Source: Gemmatimonadota bacterium (GTDB lineage Bacteria; Gemmatimonadota; Gemmatimonadetes; Palauibacterales; Palauibacteraceae). From it: a stretch of DNA of 64,000 bases. The stretch lies in the NCBI GenBank assembly GCA_022826685.1, contig JAJDUL010000035.1:145193-209192 (forward strand). Direction: 5' to 3'. How positions within the stretch are numbered: position 1 is the stretch's first letter; the number at the start of each line of letters is the position of its first letter. The position numbers and the translations under genes were made by a program. The notes under the pieces are model-generated. The model worked only from the letters and a program-made list of their open reading frames with translations, did no database searches and was not told where the DNA came from. Shown here one piece after another: positions 35,458 to 43,996 of this stretch.

Positions 35458-36489
35458 CTAGTCCAGCGCGAGGACGACCTTCGCCGCCTCGCCGGAATAC
35501 ATGGCGTCGAACCCTTCCTCGAAGCGGTCGAACGGAAGCCGGTGGGTGATCACCGGCTCGACATCGAGACGTCCCGCCGCCAGGAAGTCCCGCATCTCGA
35601 TCCACGTCCGGTACATGAGCCGCCCCACCACGCCGTACACGTGGATACCCTTGAAGATGACGTCGCGCGCGAAGTCGACCTCCACCGGGTCCTTGGGAAG
35701 CCCCAGCAGCCGGACGTGGCCGCCGTTGCGGCACATGCGGAACGCGGAACGCACGCCGTCGGGGTGTCCGCTCATCTCGCACACCACGTGGGCGCCGTAG
35801 CCGTGCGTGAGGTCGACGATCCGCGCCTCCACCTCCCCGCCCGCCGGATCGAGGCAGTCGTGCGCACCCATCCGCGCCGCGAGTTCCCGCCGCCCCCCGT
35901 GCGGCTCGACCGCGATGACTCTGGAAGCTCCCGCCGCGCGCGCGATCCCGATGGCGAACAGGCCGATCGGACCGCAGCCGACCACCGCGACGACCCGACC
36001 CGCCACCTCCGTGTGCAAAACAGTGTGGAAAGCGTTGCCGAGCGGGTCGAACACCGCCGCCAGATCGTCGTCGATGGAATCGGGGACGTGGATGATGTTC
36101 GCCGCCGGGATGGAGACGTACTCGGCGAAGGCGCCGTCCCGGTCGATGCCGATGATCCGGGTGTCCCGGCACACGTGCGCCTGCTCGGTGCCGCAGTACT
36201 CGCAGTGCCCGCAGACCAGGTGTCCTTCCGCCGAGACGCGGTCGCCGATCTCGATGTTCCGGACCAGCCGGCCGGTCTCGACGACTTCTCCCATGAATTC
36301 GTGGCCGAGGATGACCGGCGGATTCACCCGGTGCTGCGACCAGCGGTCCCACTGGTGAATGTGGAGATCCGTGCCGCAGATCCCCGCCCGTCGCACCTTT
36401 ACCAGCACGTCGCGCGAGCGAATCTCGGGCACCGGCGCGTCGCACATCACGAGGCCGGGGGCCGGCCCGGGTTTGCGGATCGCTTTCAT
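35458..36489 (-). CDS. tdh: L-threonine 3-dehydrogenase
   Basis: A 343-residue zinc alcohol-dehydrogenase-fold enzyme that oxidises threonine to 2-amino-3-oxobutanoate with NAD+. The catalytic zinc residues lie in AGICGTDLHIH and GHEFMGEVV; the structural zinc cluster is CGHCEYCGTEQAHVC; the NAD loop is VVGCGPIGLFA. The product is unstable unless captured by Kbl, whose gene lies downstream. ATG 36489 gives a length close to the 341-residue norm. Confidence 0.95.
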   Translation of the reverse strand: MKAIRKPGPAPGLVMCDAPVPEIRSRDVLVKVRRAGICGTDLHIHQWDRWSQHRVNPPVILGHEFMGEVVETGRLVRNIEIGDRVSAEGHLVCGHCEYCGTEQAHVCRDTRIIGIDRDGAFAEYVSIPAANIIHVPDSIDDDLAAVFDPLGNAFHTVLHTEVAGRVVAVVGCGPIGLFAIGIARAAGASRVIAVEPHGGRRELAARMGAHDCLDPAGGEVEARIVDLTHGYGAHVVCEMSGHPDGVRSAFRMCRNGGHVRLLGLPKDPVEVDFARDVIFKGIHVYGVVGRLMYRTWIEMRDFLAAGRLDVEPVITHRLPFDRFEEGFDAMYSGEAAKVVLALD

Positions 36490-36578
36490 GGAGGCGGAAG
36501 ATGGCTCCTGGATGGAGACGTGTCGGGTGGCGCACAATGTGCCGGAGGGTCTGACCGGGCGGCAAGCGCCGGGAACCC

Positions 36579-36594
36579 GGAACGGCGGCGTTCC
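36579..36594. other. Inverted repeat in the tdh-tonB intergenic region
   Basis: ggaacg and cgttcc flank a 4-nt loop, about 85 bp upstream of tdh. It may form a leader hairpin or an operator half-site pair. I found no threonine or glycine riboswitch motif in this 190-bp gap. Confidence 0.3.
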
Positions 36595-36679
36595 GTACGA
36601 TGTCTTGGCGGGGAGCCGCTGACCGCCGCGTGACGCCGTCCCGACGGCCTCGGGACCATGCTGGAGTCGGATCGGAGCT

Positions 36680-37360
36680 GTGCGCACGACGACAAGAAAA
36701 CGGCCGGACTGGCGATACAGGGGCGCGTCATCGCGCTCCCGCGGCCGGGAGCGGGCCGTGTGGTGGGGCGGGATGCTCGTCTCCGCGCTCCTGCACGCCT
36801 TCCTCCTCTTCGCGTGGGTGCGCCCGGCGCCCGAGTTCGAGCCGGCCGCCCGGCCCGGCGTGGATCCGGACCTCCCCGCCGGCGGGGGCGGGCTGAGAGC
36901 GTTGCGGGTTTCCGTTCCCCGGAGGATCGAGATCCCTCCGCCTCCGCGGCCCGTCCTCGCCGTCGACATGCCCGAGATCGAGATCCGGGAGACGGAGATC
37001 GAAGTGTCCTCCGAACTGCTCCCCGTCGGCGCGCCGGCGCCGGCCCCCGGTCGCGGCGCGGGGATCGGTCCCGGGGACGAGGGGGCGGGCGGGGGCGAGG
37101 GCGACGGCTACGTGTCGCCCGTACCGAGATCCGTCGTCCCGCACTGGGATCCCCCCGGGTCCGTGCGCGGCATGGAGGTGACGGTGCGCGTCTTCGTCGA
37201 CGCCACCGGGCGCCCGAGCCTCGTCGAACTGGATCCCCCGACCCCGGACGAGGGGTTCAACCGCGACATCATGCGGCAGGTGCGGGCGTGGGAATACCGG
37301 CCCGCGCTGCGCCACGGGAACCCGGTCGACGGCTGGGCCGAGATCACCTTCATCTTCTGA
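36680..37360 (+). CDS. TonB-family energy transducer
   Basis: A 226-residue protein. A basic N-terminus precedes one membrane helix (VWWGGMLVSALLHAFLLFAWV), a Pro/Glu-rich periplasmic linker (EIPPPPRPV) follows, and the TonB C-terminal domain shows VRVFVDATGRPSLVELD and VRAWEYRPALRHGNPVDGW. It transmits proton-motive force from ExbBD to outer-membrane receptors or, in some lineages, contacts other partners. exbB and exbD are absent here. It starts at GTG 36680. Confidence 0.85.
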   Translation: MRTTTRKRPDWRYRGASSRSRGRERAVWWGGMLVSALLHAFLLFAWVRPAPEFEPAARPGVDPDLPAGGGGLRALRVSVPRRIEIPPPPRPVLAVDMPEIEIRETEIEVSSELLPVGAPAPAPGRGAGIGPGDEGAGGGEGDGYVSPVPRSVVPHWDPPGSVRGMEVTVRVFVDATGRPSLVELDPPTPDEGFNRDIMRQVRAWEYRPALRHGNPVDGWAEITFIF

Positions 37361-37495
37361 CGCCACCCGGCGCCATCCGACGCCACCCAACGCCTTCCCA
37401 CACGTCCGCGGATGACCGTTTGACGACCGGTTGATCCGCTCTCCGATCCTCGGGCAGGAACAGGAATCGGTCCCGATCAGGCGGGGAGGTGCGGG

Positions 37496-38173
37496 GTGTG
37501 GGATCTGAATCGCGCGGAACGCAAGGCGCTGGGCGCGGCACTGGTACTCGTGGGGGTGAGCCTCATCTCTCGCACCCTCCTCGCGCCGGAACCCGGGCGG
37601 GTACACGGTCTCGAAACGATCAACCCCGCGACGGATCTGGAGGGCATCGAGGGCGAGGTCGTCGCCGCGCTAACCCGGGAGCAGCGGGCACAGACACCGC
37701 TCGCCGATGGCGAGCAGATCGATGTGAATCGTGCCCCGGCCGACGAACTGCGCCGCCTGCCCGGCGTCGGGCCGAGCCTCGCGGAGGCTCTCATCGAAGA
37801 GCGGGAACGTGCTCCGTTCAGCGGGCCCGCCGACCTGGAGCGGGTCGCTGGGGTGGGGGAGGTCACCGCGCGTCGCCTCGCGCCGCATCTCCGTTTCGAG
37901 CGCGGGGCGCCTCGCTCGGCTCCCGCCCCCGCTCCCGCCGCGTCGGTGTCGACGGGATGTCCACCCGGAAGCGCGCGGATCGATCTCAATCGGGCGAGTC
38001 CGGCACAACTCGAGAGCCTGTCCGGCATTGGGCCCGCCCTCGCGGCCCGCATCATCGAGGACCGAAGCGAGAACGGGCCGTTCGAGGCACCCGAGGCGGT
38101 CACCCGCGTGCGGGGCATCGGGGCACGCACCCTCGCCCGCTTCCGGGAACGGGTATGCACGGGGGTGCGATGA
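37496..38173 (+). CDS. comEA: ComEA-like helix-hairpin-helix DNA-binding protein
   Basis: A 225-residue protein. An N-terminal hydrophobic helix (LGAALVLVGVSLISRTLLA) anchors it. Two helix-hairpin-helix units follow: LPGVGPSLAEALIEERE with VAGVGEVTARRLAPH, and LSGIGPALAARIIEDRS with VRGIGARTLARFRE. ComEA binds incoming DNA on the cell surface during transformation. Two HhH pairs is longer than the single-pair minimal form. It opens the pilus region, and pilB overlaps its stop, linking uptake to pilus assembly. Confidence 0.85.
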   Translation: MWDLNRAERKALGAALVLVGVSLISRTLLAPEPGRVHGLETINPATDLEGIEGEVVAALTREQRAQTPLADGEQIDVNRAPADELRRLPGVGPSLAEALIEERERAPFSGPADLERVAGVGEVTARRLAPHLRFERGAPRSAPAPAPAASVSTGCPPGSARIDLNRASPAQLESLSGIGPALAARIIEDRSENGPFEAPEAVTRVRGIGARTLARFRERVCTGVR

Positions 38174-39696
38174 CTCCCACACCAGCCACGGACACCCCGG
38201 CACCGAGGCGGAAGCGGCTTGCGTCGGACCCCAGGGTCCTTCGCCTCATCCCGGCGGAATTCGCGAGCCGGCATCTCGTGCTCCCGCTGCGGCGCGCCGG
38301 TCGGACGCTCTCCGTGGCAATGGCGGACCCGTCCGACGCGGCGCTCATCGACGACCTGAAGTTCCTCACCCAGTTCGAGATCGAAGCAGTAAGAGCGGGG
38401 GAACACACGCTCCGCCAACGGATCGACCGGAGCTACGAGGCCGCCACGACGCGGGGCGGGGGGCGCGCGGAGGGCATGGGCGAGGCAACGCCGGCCCAGG
38501 CAACGCCGGCCGAGGCAGATTCGGCCGAAGCCGGTGAGGAACCTGCCGTCCGGCTCATCAACGACATCCTCGGCGACGCGGTACATCGCGGCGCTTCGGA
38601 CATTCACTTCGAGCCGTACGAGAGTGAACTTCGCGTCCGCTATCGTCTGGATGGGAGACTGCGCGAAATCATGCGCCCGCCCTTCCGGATGGCGGCGGCC
38701 CTGACGTCTCGCCTCAAGATCCTGGCGGACCTGAACATCGCGGAGCGCCGGATACCCCAGGATGGCCGGATCCGCATGCCGGTCGCCGACCGGGTGATCG
38801 ACTTCCGGGTCTCGACGCTTCCCACGCTGTTCGGCGAGAAGGTCGTCCTTCGAATCCTCGACAGGGAGCGGCAGGCCTTCGACCTCGAATCCTTCGGGAT
38901 GGAGGCGCGCGCGGAGCGAGCGCTGCTCGCGGCGATCGCGCAAACGTCGGGAATGGTTCTGGTCACAGGTCCCACGGGGTCCGGGAAGACCACGACGCTC
39001 TACAGCGCGCTCGCGAGACTCAACACGTCCGAAGCGAACATCATGACCGCCGAGGATCCGGTCGAGTACAGTATCGAGGGTATCAACCAGGTCCAGATCC
39101 GTCCGAAGATCGGTCTTACCTTCGCCACGACGCTTCGCGCATTCCTGCGGCAGGACCCCAACATCCTCATGGTGGGCGAGATCCGTGACCGCGAGACGGG
39201 CGGCATCGCCGTGAAGGCTGCGCTCACCGGCCATCTCGTGCTCTCCACGCTCCACACCAATGACGCCGCTTCGACCGCGACGCGACTCGTGGACATGGGG
39301 ATCGAAGCGTTCAACGTGGCCGTCGCCGTCAAGGTCATCACCGCCCAGCGGCTCGTCGGTCGGATCTGTCCCGACTGTCGGGTCGAGACGAGCTACGCAC
39401 CCGAGATCCTGAATTCGGTCGGACTGGAAACGGGCAGACGTGGCAAGGGTGCCTTCTACCGCGGCGCGGGCTGCGACTCGTGCGGCGGGTCGGGGTACTC
39501 GGGTCGTCAAGGCCTGTATGAAGTCCTTCCGATGTCTCCCGCGATCCGGCGGCTGGTTCTGGCGGGCGCATCCTCGGAGGAGATCGAGCGCTGCGCGGTC
39601 GACGAAGGGATGATCACCCTGCGGCAGGATGGGTTCGCCAAGGTGACGAAGGGGATTGCGACACTCGAAGATGTGCTCAGAGAAACGCCGGCGTAG
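38170..39696 (+). CDS. pilB: Type IV pilus extension ATPase PilB
   Basis: A 508-residue GspE/PilB-family ATPase. An N-terminal GspE_N-like domain precedes the ASD and ATPase domains. Walker A is GPTGSGKTT with Lys273, the Asp box is AEDPVEY, Walker B is LMVGEIRD, the His box is TGHLVLSTLHTND, and the zinc cysteines are CPDC and CDSC. PilB powers pilin polymerisation at the inner membrane. The ATG at 38170 overlaps the comEA TGA; an ATG 15 bp upstream is also possible. Confidence 0.93.
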   Translation: MTPTPATDTPAPRRKRLASDPRVLRLIPAEFASRHLVLPLRRAGRTLSVAMADPSDAALIDDLKFLTQFEIEAVRAGEHTLRQRIDRSYEAATTRGGGRAEGMGEATPAQATPAEADSAEAGEEPAVRLINDILGDAVHRGASDIHFEPYESELRVRYRLDGRLREIMRPPFRMAAALTSRLKILADLNIAERRIPQDGRIRMPVADRVIDFRVSTLPTLFGEKVVLRILDRERQAFDLESFGMEARAERALLAAIAQTSGMVLVTGPTGSGKTTTLYSALARLNTSEANIMTAEDPVEYSIEGINQVQIRPKIGLTFATTLRAFLRQDPNILMVGEIRDRETGGIAVKAALTGHLVLSTLHTNDAASTATRLVDMGIEAFNVAVAVKVITAQRLVGRICPDCRVETSYAPEILNSVGLETGRRGKGAFYRGAGCDSCGGSGYSGRQGLYEVLPMSPAIRRLVLAGASSEEIERCAVDEGMITLRQDGFAKVTKGIATLEDVLRETPA

Positions 39697-39706
39697 GCGG
39701 GGCCGC

Positions 39707-40795
39707 ATGGACGCACGTCTGGTTGAACTGCTGAGGGAGATGGTCGAACGGGGTGCGTCCGACCTGCACCTTACGGCGGGCGAACGCCCGAAGCTCCGGA
39801 TCGACGGCGACCTCACCGACAGTCGCGCGGACGGCGTGCTGGAACCGGAGGATACCGCGCTCCTCGGCCGTTCGATGCTCTCCAGCGACCAGCGCGCGCG
39901 TTTCGCGGGTGAGCCCGACTTCGATTTCGGCTTCGAGATTCCCGGCCTCTCCCGCTTTCGCGCAAACCTGTTCCGGCAGCGAGGGACCGTGGCGTGCGCC
40001 ATCCGCCGGGTGCCGGTGGAGATCCCGAGCCTGCGCGAACTCGGCGTTCCATCGGTCGTCGGCCGGCTGGCGGACAAACCGCGCGGACTCGTGCTGGTCA
40101 CGGGCCCCACCGGCTCGGGCAAATCGACGACTCTGGCGGCGATGGTGGACCGCATCAACACGGCCCGCGCGGGCCACATCGTGACGATCGAGGATCCGAT
40201 CGAATTCGTGCATCCGCACAAACGCTGCATCGTGAACCAGCGCGAGATCGGGCAGGACACGCCCGACTTCGCCAACGCCCTCCGTTACGCGCTGCGGCAG
40301 GACCCCGACGTCATCCTCATCGGCGAATTGCGGGATCCCGAGACGATCCAGGCCGCGCTCACGGTCGCGGAGACCGGGCACCTTGCGCTCGGCACGCTGC
40401 ATACGCGTTCGGCGGCAGAGTCCATCCACCGGATCATCGATGCTTTCCCGGCCCACCGGCAGGAGCAGGTGCGCGCGCAGTTCGCCCACGTCTTTGAGGG
40501 GGTCATCACCCAGACGCTGCTTCGCCGGGCGCAGGGCGGCGGCCGCGTCGTGGCCTGCGAGATTCTCGTCGCGACGCCCGCGGTTCGGGCTTTGATTCGG
40601 GAGGCGAAGGTCCATCAGATCCATTCCGCGATGCAGGCCGCACGCCGGTTCGGCATGCGGACCCTCAACGATGCGCTCCACCGGCTCTATGTCCGGCGGC
40701 AGGTGGACTTCGACGAATGTCTCCGGATCACCTCCGATGCCGCCGAATTCCGTCGCATGGCGAGCACGTCCGCGCCGGACGGATCCGCACGGTGA
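39707..40795 (+). CDS. pilT: Type IV pilus retraction ATPase PilT
   Basis: A 362-residue ATPase. Walker A GPTGSGKST has Lys139, Walker B is ILIGELRD, the His box is TGHLALGTLHT, and the PilT-specific C-terminal retraction signature is AVRALIREAKVHQI. PilT depolymerises pilin, giving twitching and DNA uptake. It lies 10 bp after pilB and 10 bp before pilC. Confidence 0.95.
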   Translation: MDARLVELLREMVERGASDLHLTAGERPKLRIDGDLTDSRADGVLEPEDTALLGRSMLSSDQRARFAGEPDFDFGFEIPGLSRFRANLFRQRGTVACAIRRVPVEIPSLRELGVPSVVGRLADKPRGLVLVTGPTGSGKSTTLAAMVDRINTARAGHIVTIEDPIEFVHPHKRCIVNQREIGQDTPDFANALRYALRQDPDVILIGELRDPETIQAALTVAETGHLALGTLHTRSAAESIHRIIDAFPAHRQEQVRAQFAHVFEGVITQTLLRRAQGGGRVVACEILVATPAVRALIREAKVHQIHSAMQAARRFGMRTLNDALHRLYVRRQVDFDECLRITSDAAEFRRMASTSAPDGSAR

Positions 40796-40805
40796 CGGAG
40801 TCGAC

Positions 40806-41999
40806 GTGAGGGGGGCAGCAGGGACCGGCCGCCGGCGATGGCGTGGGGTGGATGATGTGGGGGCTGGCGGTCGGTCCGCCCTCTCTCCCGGTCGAGAGCC
40901 CGTGACGTCCGTCCTGGCGGACATGGGCCGGCGCGTGCGGCGCCGCATCTCCGCGCCGCCGGCACGGGTGAAGACCCGTGATCTCGTGCTCTTCACGCGG
41001 CAGTTCTCGGTGATGACCAGCGCAGGGTTGCCGCTCACCCGGACGCTCGAAACCCTCGCGCTCCAGGCGGAGAACCCCGCGCTTCGGCAGGTGGCCCGCG
41101 ACACGCTTCGCGATGTCGAGGCCGGGAAGACCCTGGCCGGCGCCCTCGGCAGGCACCCCCGGGTTTTCTCGAAGCTCTACGTGAACATGGTCCATGCAGG
41201 GGAGTCGGGGAGCAGGCTGGACGGGATTCTCGACCGCCTCGCCACTTTCCTCGAGAAGAGCGAAGAGATCCGCCGCAAGGTGAAGGGCGCCATGCTCTAT
41301 CCCGCCGTCGTGCTCGCGGTGGCCATGGCGGTCGTCGCGACGCTCCTACTGTTTGTGATCCCGACGTTCGAGACCGTGTTCGCGAGCCTCGACGCGAGGC
41401 TTCCCCTTCCGACACGCGTCGTCATCGGTCTCTCGGGGATCGTCCAGAACTGGTGGTGGGTGCTGCTGGCCGTGGCGGGCGGCGCGGCCCTGATGCTGCG
41501 CCGCTGGATCGCCACGGACGCGGGTCGGCGGCACTTCGACCGAATGCTGCTGCAACTGCCGGTTCTCGGTTCGCTGATCCGGAAGGCCGCGGTGTCCCGC
41601 GTCACGCGGACCCTGGGAACGCTGCTCTCGTCGGGCGTTCCGATCCTGGAGGGACTCGAGATCACGGCGCGGACGGCGGGGAACCGCGTGATCCAGGATG
41701 CGATCCAGGCGAGTCGGGCCGCGATCCGCCGGGGTGATTCCATTGCCCGGCCACTGCGAGAAACCCGGGCCTTCCCACCCATGGTGGCCCGAATGATCCA
41801 CGTCGGAGAAGAGACCGGAGATCTCGATGGGATGCTGGCCCGGATCGCCGATTTCTATGATGACGAAGTCGATGCGGGCGCCGAGAGCCTGCTGAGGATA
41901 CTGGAGCCCGTTCTCATCGTGGTCCTCGGAGGTCTCGTCGGTGGGATGATCATCGCCATGTACCTCCCGATCTTCGAACTCATCAACGCGATCCAGTGA
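40806..41999 (+). CDS. pilC: Type IV pilus inner-membrane platform protein PilC
   Basis: A 397-residue GspF/PilC protein with two T2SSF domains. Each has the helical bundle motif: FTRQFSVMTSAGLPLTRTLE, and ALGTLLSSGVPILEGLE after RVTRTL. Three membrane helices are placed around 190-215, 245-262 and at the C-terminus. GTG 40806 is chosen for its ggag ribosome-binding site; the N-terminal 45 residues before TRDLVLFTRQFS are longer and less conserved than usual, so a later GTG is possible. PilC anchors the pilus and couples both ATPases. Confidence 0.9.
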   Translation: MRGAAGTGRRRWRGVDDVGAGGRSALSPGREPVTSVLADMGRRVRRRISAPPARVKTRDLVLFTRQFSVMTSAGLPLTRTLETLALQAENPALRQVARDTLRDVEAGKTLAGALGRHPRVFSKLYVNMVHAGESGSRLDGILDRLATFLEKSEEIRRKVKGAMLYPAVVLAVAMAVVATLLLFVIPTFETVFASLDARLPLPTRVVIGLSGIVQNWWWVLLAVAGGAALMLRRWIATDAGRRHFDRMLLQLPVLGSLIRKAAVSRVTRTLGTLLSSGVPILEGLEITARTAGNRVIQDAIQASRAAIRRGDSIARPLRETRAFPPMVARMIHVGEETGDLDGMLARIADFYDDEVDAGAESLLRILEPVLIVVLGGLVGGMIIAMYLPIFELINAIQ

Positions 42000-42006
42000 C
42001 GCCGCC

Positions 42007-42534
42007 GTGGACATCGCGGGATACACCACCCTCGCGGCTTGCGGGGTTTCACCTCGTTCTTCTTCTTGCCGCATGTCCGCGAGCGCAAACGACGAAGACT
42101 CGATCCACGGCGGGACGGCTCCCTGCGTGCGGGATCTCCTCGGCCAGTCGATCGATGCGGCCTTCGAGCGGTACGGGCGCCCGGAGACGGATCGGCGCGC
42201 CGGGGAGGACCGATGGCTGCGCTTCGAAGCTCCGAACTGGACGTTGCGTCTGCGAGCCAGGCCGGATCGGGTCGGCGGTCCGGCACTCGTCCGGTCGTGG
42301 ACGGCCGCCTTCGCGGACGGGTTCGACACCGTGCCGGAAGCGCTGCGCGCGCTGGGGCTGCCGTCTCCGAAGCCGACGGTCGGAACAGAGGACATCCGCC
42401 GGCCGCTGCGTGACGGCGCCGGACGGGTGCATTCGCTGACTCTGTCGGTGCGGCGTGGCCGAATCCGTGCGGCCACCGGTTTCGACGAACCGCCGGACTG
42501 GGACGTTGAGACCCCGTTGCTGGACGACGTCTAG
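42007..42534 (+). CDS. Uncharacterised protein between pilC and pilA
   Basis: A 175-residue frame starting at GTG 42007, or 153 residues from an ATG at 42073. Neither start has a clear ribosome-binding site. The core (GQSIDAAFERYGRPETDRR, then FEAPNWTLRLRARP) looks like a small alpha-beta domain with a helix and several strands. It has no signal peptide from the second start. No family recognised. The pilus context suggests an accessory role, but this is inferred. Confidence 0.55.
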   Translation: MDIAGYTTLAACGVSPRSSSCRMSASANDEDSIHGGTAPCVRDLLGQSIDAAFERYGRPETDRRAGEDRWLRFEAPNWTLRLRARPDRVGGPALVRSWTAAFADGFDTVPEALRALGLPSPKPTVGTEDIRRPLRDGAGRVHSLTLSVRRGRIRAATGFDEPPDWDVETPLLDDV

Positions 42535-42642
42535 TTATGGGGTGACCGTCCGCGGTCGCCGGCGCGCCGCCGGAACCGCGGCCCGCGCAGCCCCACCGGA
42601 GGTGCTGCGGAAGATCCAACCCGGGCGGAAGTGAGGAGAGGG

Positions 42643-43068
42643 ATGAGGAGAACGACGAGGGGTGGTACGGAGGGGTTCACGCTGATCGAGCTGCTGATCG
42701 TGGTCGTGATCATCGGCATTCTCGCGGCCATCGCGATTCCGCAGTTCACAAGCACGAAGGAAAAGGCGTTCGATGCCGCCGCCCAGAGCGACATTCGCAA
42801 CCTGATGACGGCAGAGGAAGCGTACTTCTTCAACCACCAGGCGTATGCCGCAGTCAGCGTGGCCGCCGGCGGAGGGGCGGACCTGGATGGCGACGGGACG
42901 CGGGATTTTCAGGCCAGCACGAACATCTCGCTGGCGGTGACCGCTTATACGGACGGCTACCAGATCACGGCGAAACACGCATCCTCGCCGAACACGTGGT
43001 GCGTCAATTCCTCGGCCGCGAACGCCTCGGGAGCCATCGGACAGATCGTCGAGGCCACCAGTTGCTAG
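42643..43068 (+). CDS. pilA: Type IV pilin PilA (major pilin candidate)
   Basis: A 141-residue prepilin. The leader is cut after Gly11 to leave the N-methylated Phe of FTLIELLIVVVIIGILAAIA, with Glu5 of the mature helix. The C-terminus has cysteines in NTWCVNS and EATSC that would close the D-loop. A gaggagagg ribosome-binding site precedes the ATG at 42643. A leader of about 100 bp and a palindrome after the stop suit its expected high and separate expression. Confidence 0.92.
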   Translation: MRRTTRGGTEGFTLIELLIVVVIIGILAAIAIPQFTSTKEKAFDAAAQSDIRNLMTAEEAYFFNHQAYAAVSVAAGGGADLDGDGTRDFQASTNISLAVTAYTDGYQITAKHASSPNTWCVNSSAANASGAIGQIVEATSC

Positions 43069-43087
43069 TGTCGTGTCGCGCGACACT
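43067..43087. terminator. Stem-loop after pilA
   Basis: Arms agtgtcg (43067-43073) and cgacact (43081-43087) form a 7-bp stem; alternatively 43073-43086 is a perfect 14-bp palindrome. It begins at the pilA stop codon. Without a T-tract it may be a partial terminator or RNA-processing site, making pilA mRNA more abundant than the minor pilin genes. Confidence 0.4.
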
Positions 43088-43163
43088 CGTTGATGCGCCG
43101 TTGATGCGGGGGACGATCCTTACGACAGAGTCGCTAACGCTCGTTCAGGAAAGGGAGCACCCC

Positions 43164-43631
43164 GTGCAGCAAGACGGATCAAGTAGATCGCGTGTATCGC
43201 ATACAGGGCGGAGTGGGTTCAGTCTGGTGGAGGTCGCGGTCGCGCTGGCGGTCACAGGCCTGGCCGCGGCCTTCATCATCTCTCGTGAACCCCTCGACCG
43301 TTTCAGCCTGACGCGAGCCGCCCGGGTGGCGGAGTCGCAACTCACGCTGGCACGTCTCCACGCCGTGGCGACCCATGCGCCCACCGCGGTGACGCTCGTG
43401 GGGACCCGGCTCGAAGTATCGCGGCAAGGGGGTTCACTGCTGTCTCGCGTCGACCTCGGCAGACACACGCTCGGCCGGCTCGATTCGATGCGGTTGCAGC
43501 CGTCCACTCTCCGCTTCAACGCGCGGGGACACGGATCCCCCGGTAGCGTCTACCTGTATCGCGGCGACCGGGGCATTCGGCTGGTGTCGAACTTCGTGGG
43601 CCGGGTTCGCCCGGTACCCTTTCAACATTGA
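43164..43631 (+). CDS. Minor pseudopilin, GspH/FimT-like
   Basis: A 155-residue protein from GTG 43164, preceded by an aagggag ribosome-binding site. The pilin-like cleavage site is RSG|FSLVEVAVALAV with Glu5 conserved. The C-terminal part is beta-rich (LQPSTLRFNARGHGSPGSVY), matching the GspH/FimT domain. Minor pseudopilins prime pilus assembly. It overlaps the next gene by a TTGA stop-start. Confidence 0.82.
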   Translation: MQQDGSSRSRVSHTGRSGFSLVEVAVALAVTGLAAAFIISREPLDRFSLTRAARVAESQLTLARLHAVATHAPTAVTLVGTRLEVSRQGGSLLSRVDLGRHTLGRLDSMRLQPSTLRFNARGHGSPGSVYLYRGDRGIRLVSNFVGRVRPVPFQH

Positions 43632-43996
43632 AGACCGCCGGCTTCAGTCTGGTCGAGGTCCTGCTGGCCATCGTCGTGACGTCCGTCGGGGTGCTCGGCG
43701 CGGCCGGCGTAGTGCTCGGGATCGGTTCGCAGGCGCTCCGGGCGGCGTGGCACACGGAGCACGCGCTCGCGGGTCGAAACGCCGTGGAGTCGCTCGTCCG
43801 GGTCGGTTACGCGGCCGCGGGTTCCCACGCGAGCATCATCGACATCGGCGGACGTCGATTCGACGTGTCGCACGACGTGGCCGAACGGTCGGCGCGGCTC
43901 AAGCACGCCCGCGTGACGGTATCGCTGCCGCCGGCCCCGGAGGCGGAACTCGAGATCGTGCTCTCGCGGCCCCGCCCGCTGCCCGCGGCGCCATGA
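43628..43996 (+). CDS. Minor pseudopilin, PilV/GspI-like
   Basis: A 122-residue protein starting at TTG 43628, overlapping the previous TGA. The very short leader is cut at AG|FSLVEVLLAIVVTSVG. Short length and position between GspH/FimT and PilW types fit PilV/GspI. It ends in an ATGA overlap with the next pseudopilin. Confidence 0.78.
   Translation: MKTAGFSLVEVLLAIVVTSVGVLGAAGVVLGIGSQALRAAWHTEHALAGRNAVESLVRVGYAAAGSHASIIDIGGRRFDVSHDVAERSARLKHARVTVSLPPAPEAELEIVLSRPRPLPAAP

Noticed and set aside
30715..35549. Long plus-strand frames opposite the BtuF-like, MoeB-type, rpe, kbl and lipoprotein genes
   Set aside because: The minus-strand genes have full family motifs and good starts. The plus-strand products are Arg/His/Asp-rich shadows.
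36490..36679. Threonine or glycine riboswitch upstream of tdh
   Set aside because: No conserved glycine-riboswitch core was seen; only a simple hairpin is present.
37477..40275. Long minus-strand frame across comEA, pilB and pilT (932 codons)
   Set aside because: It crosses three clear plus-strand genes with intact motifs. The translated product shows no domain.
42535..42642. Sigma-54 promoter for pilA
   Set aside because: No TGGCAC-N5-TTGC-like element with correct spacing is visible in the gap.
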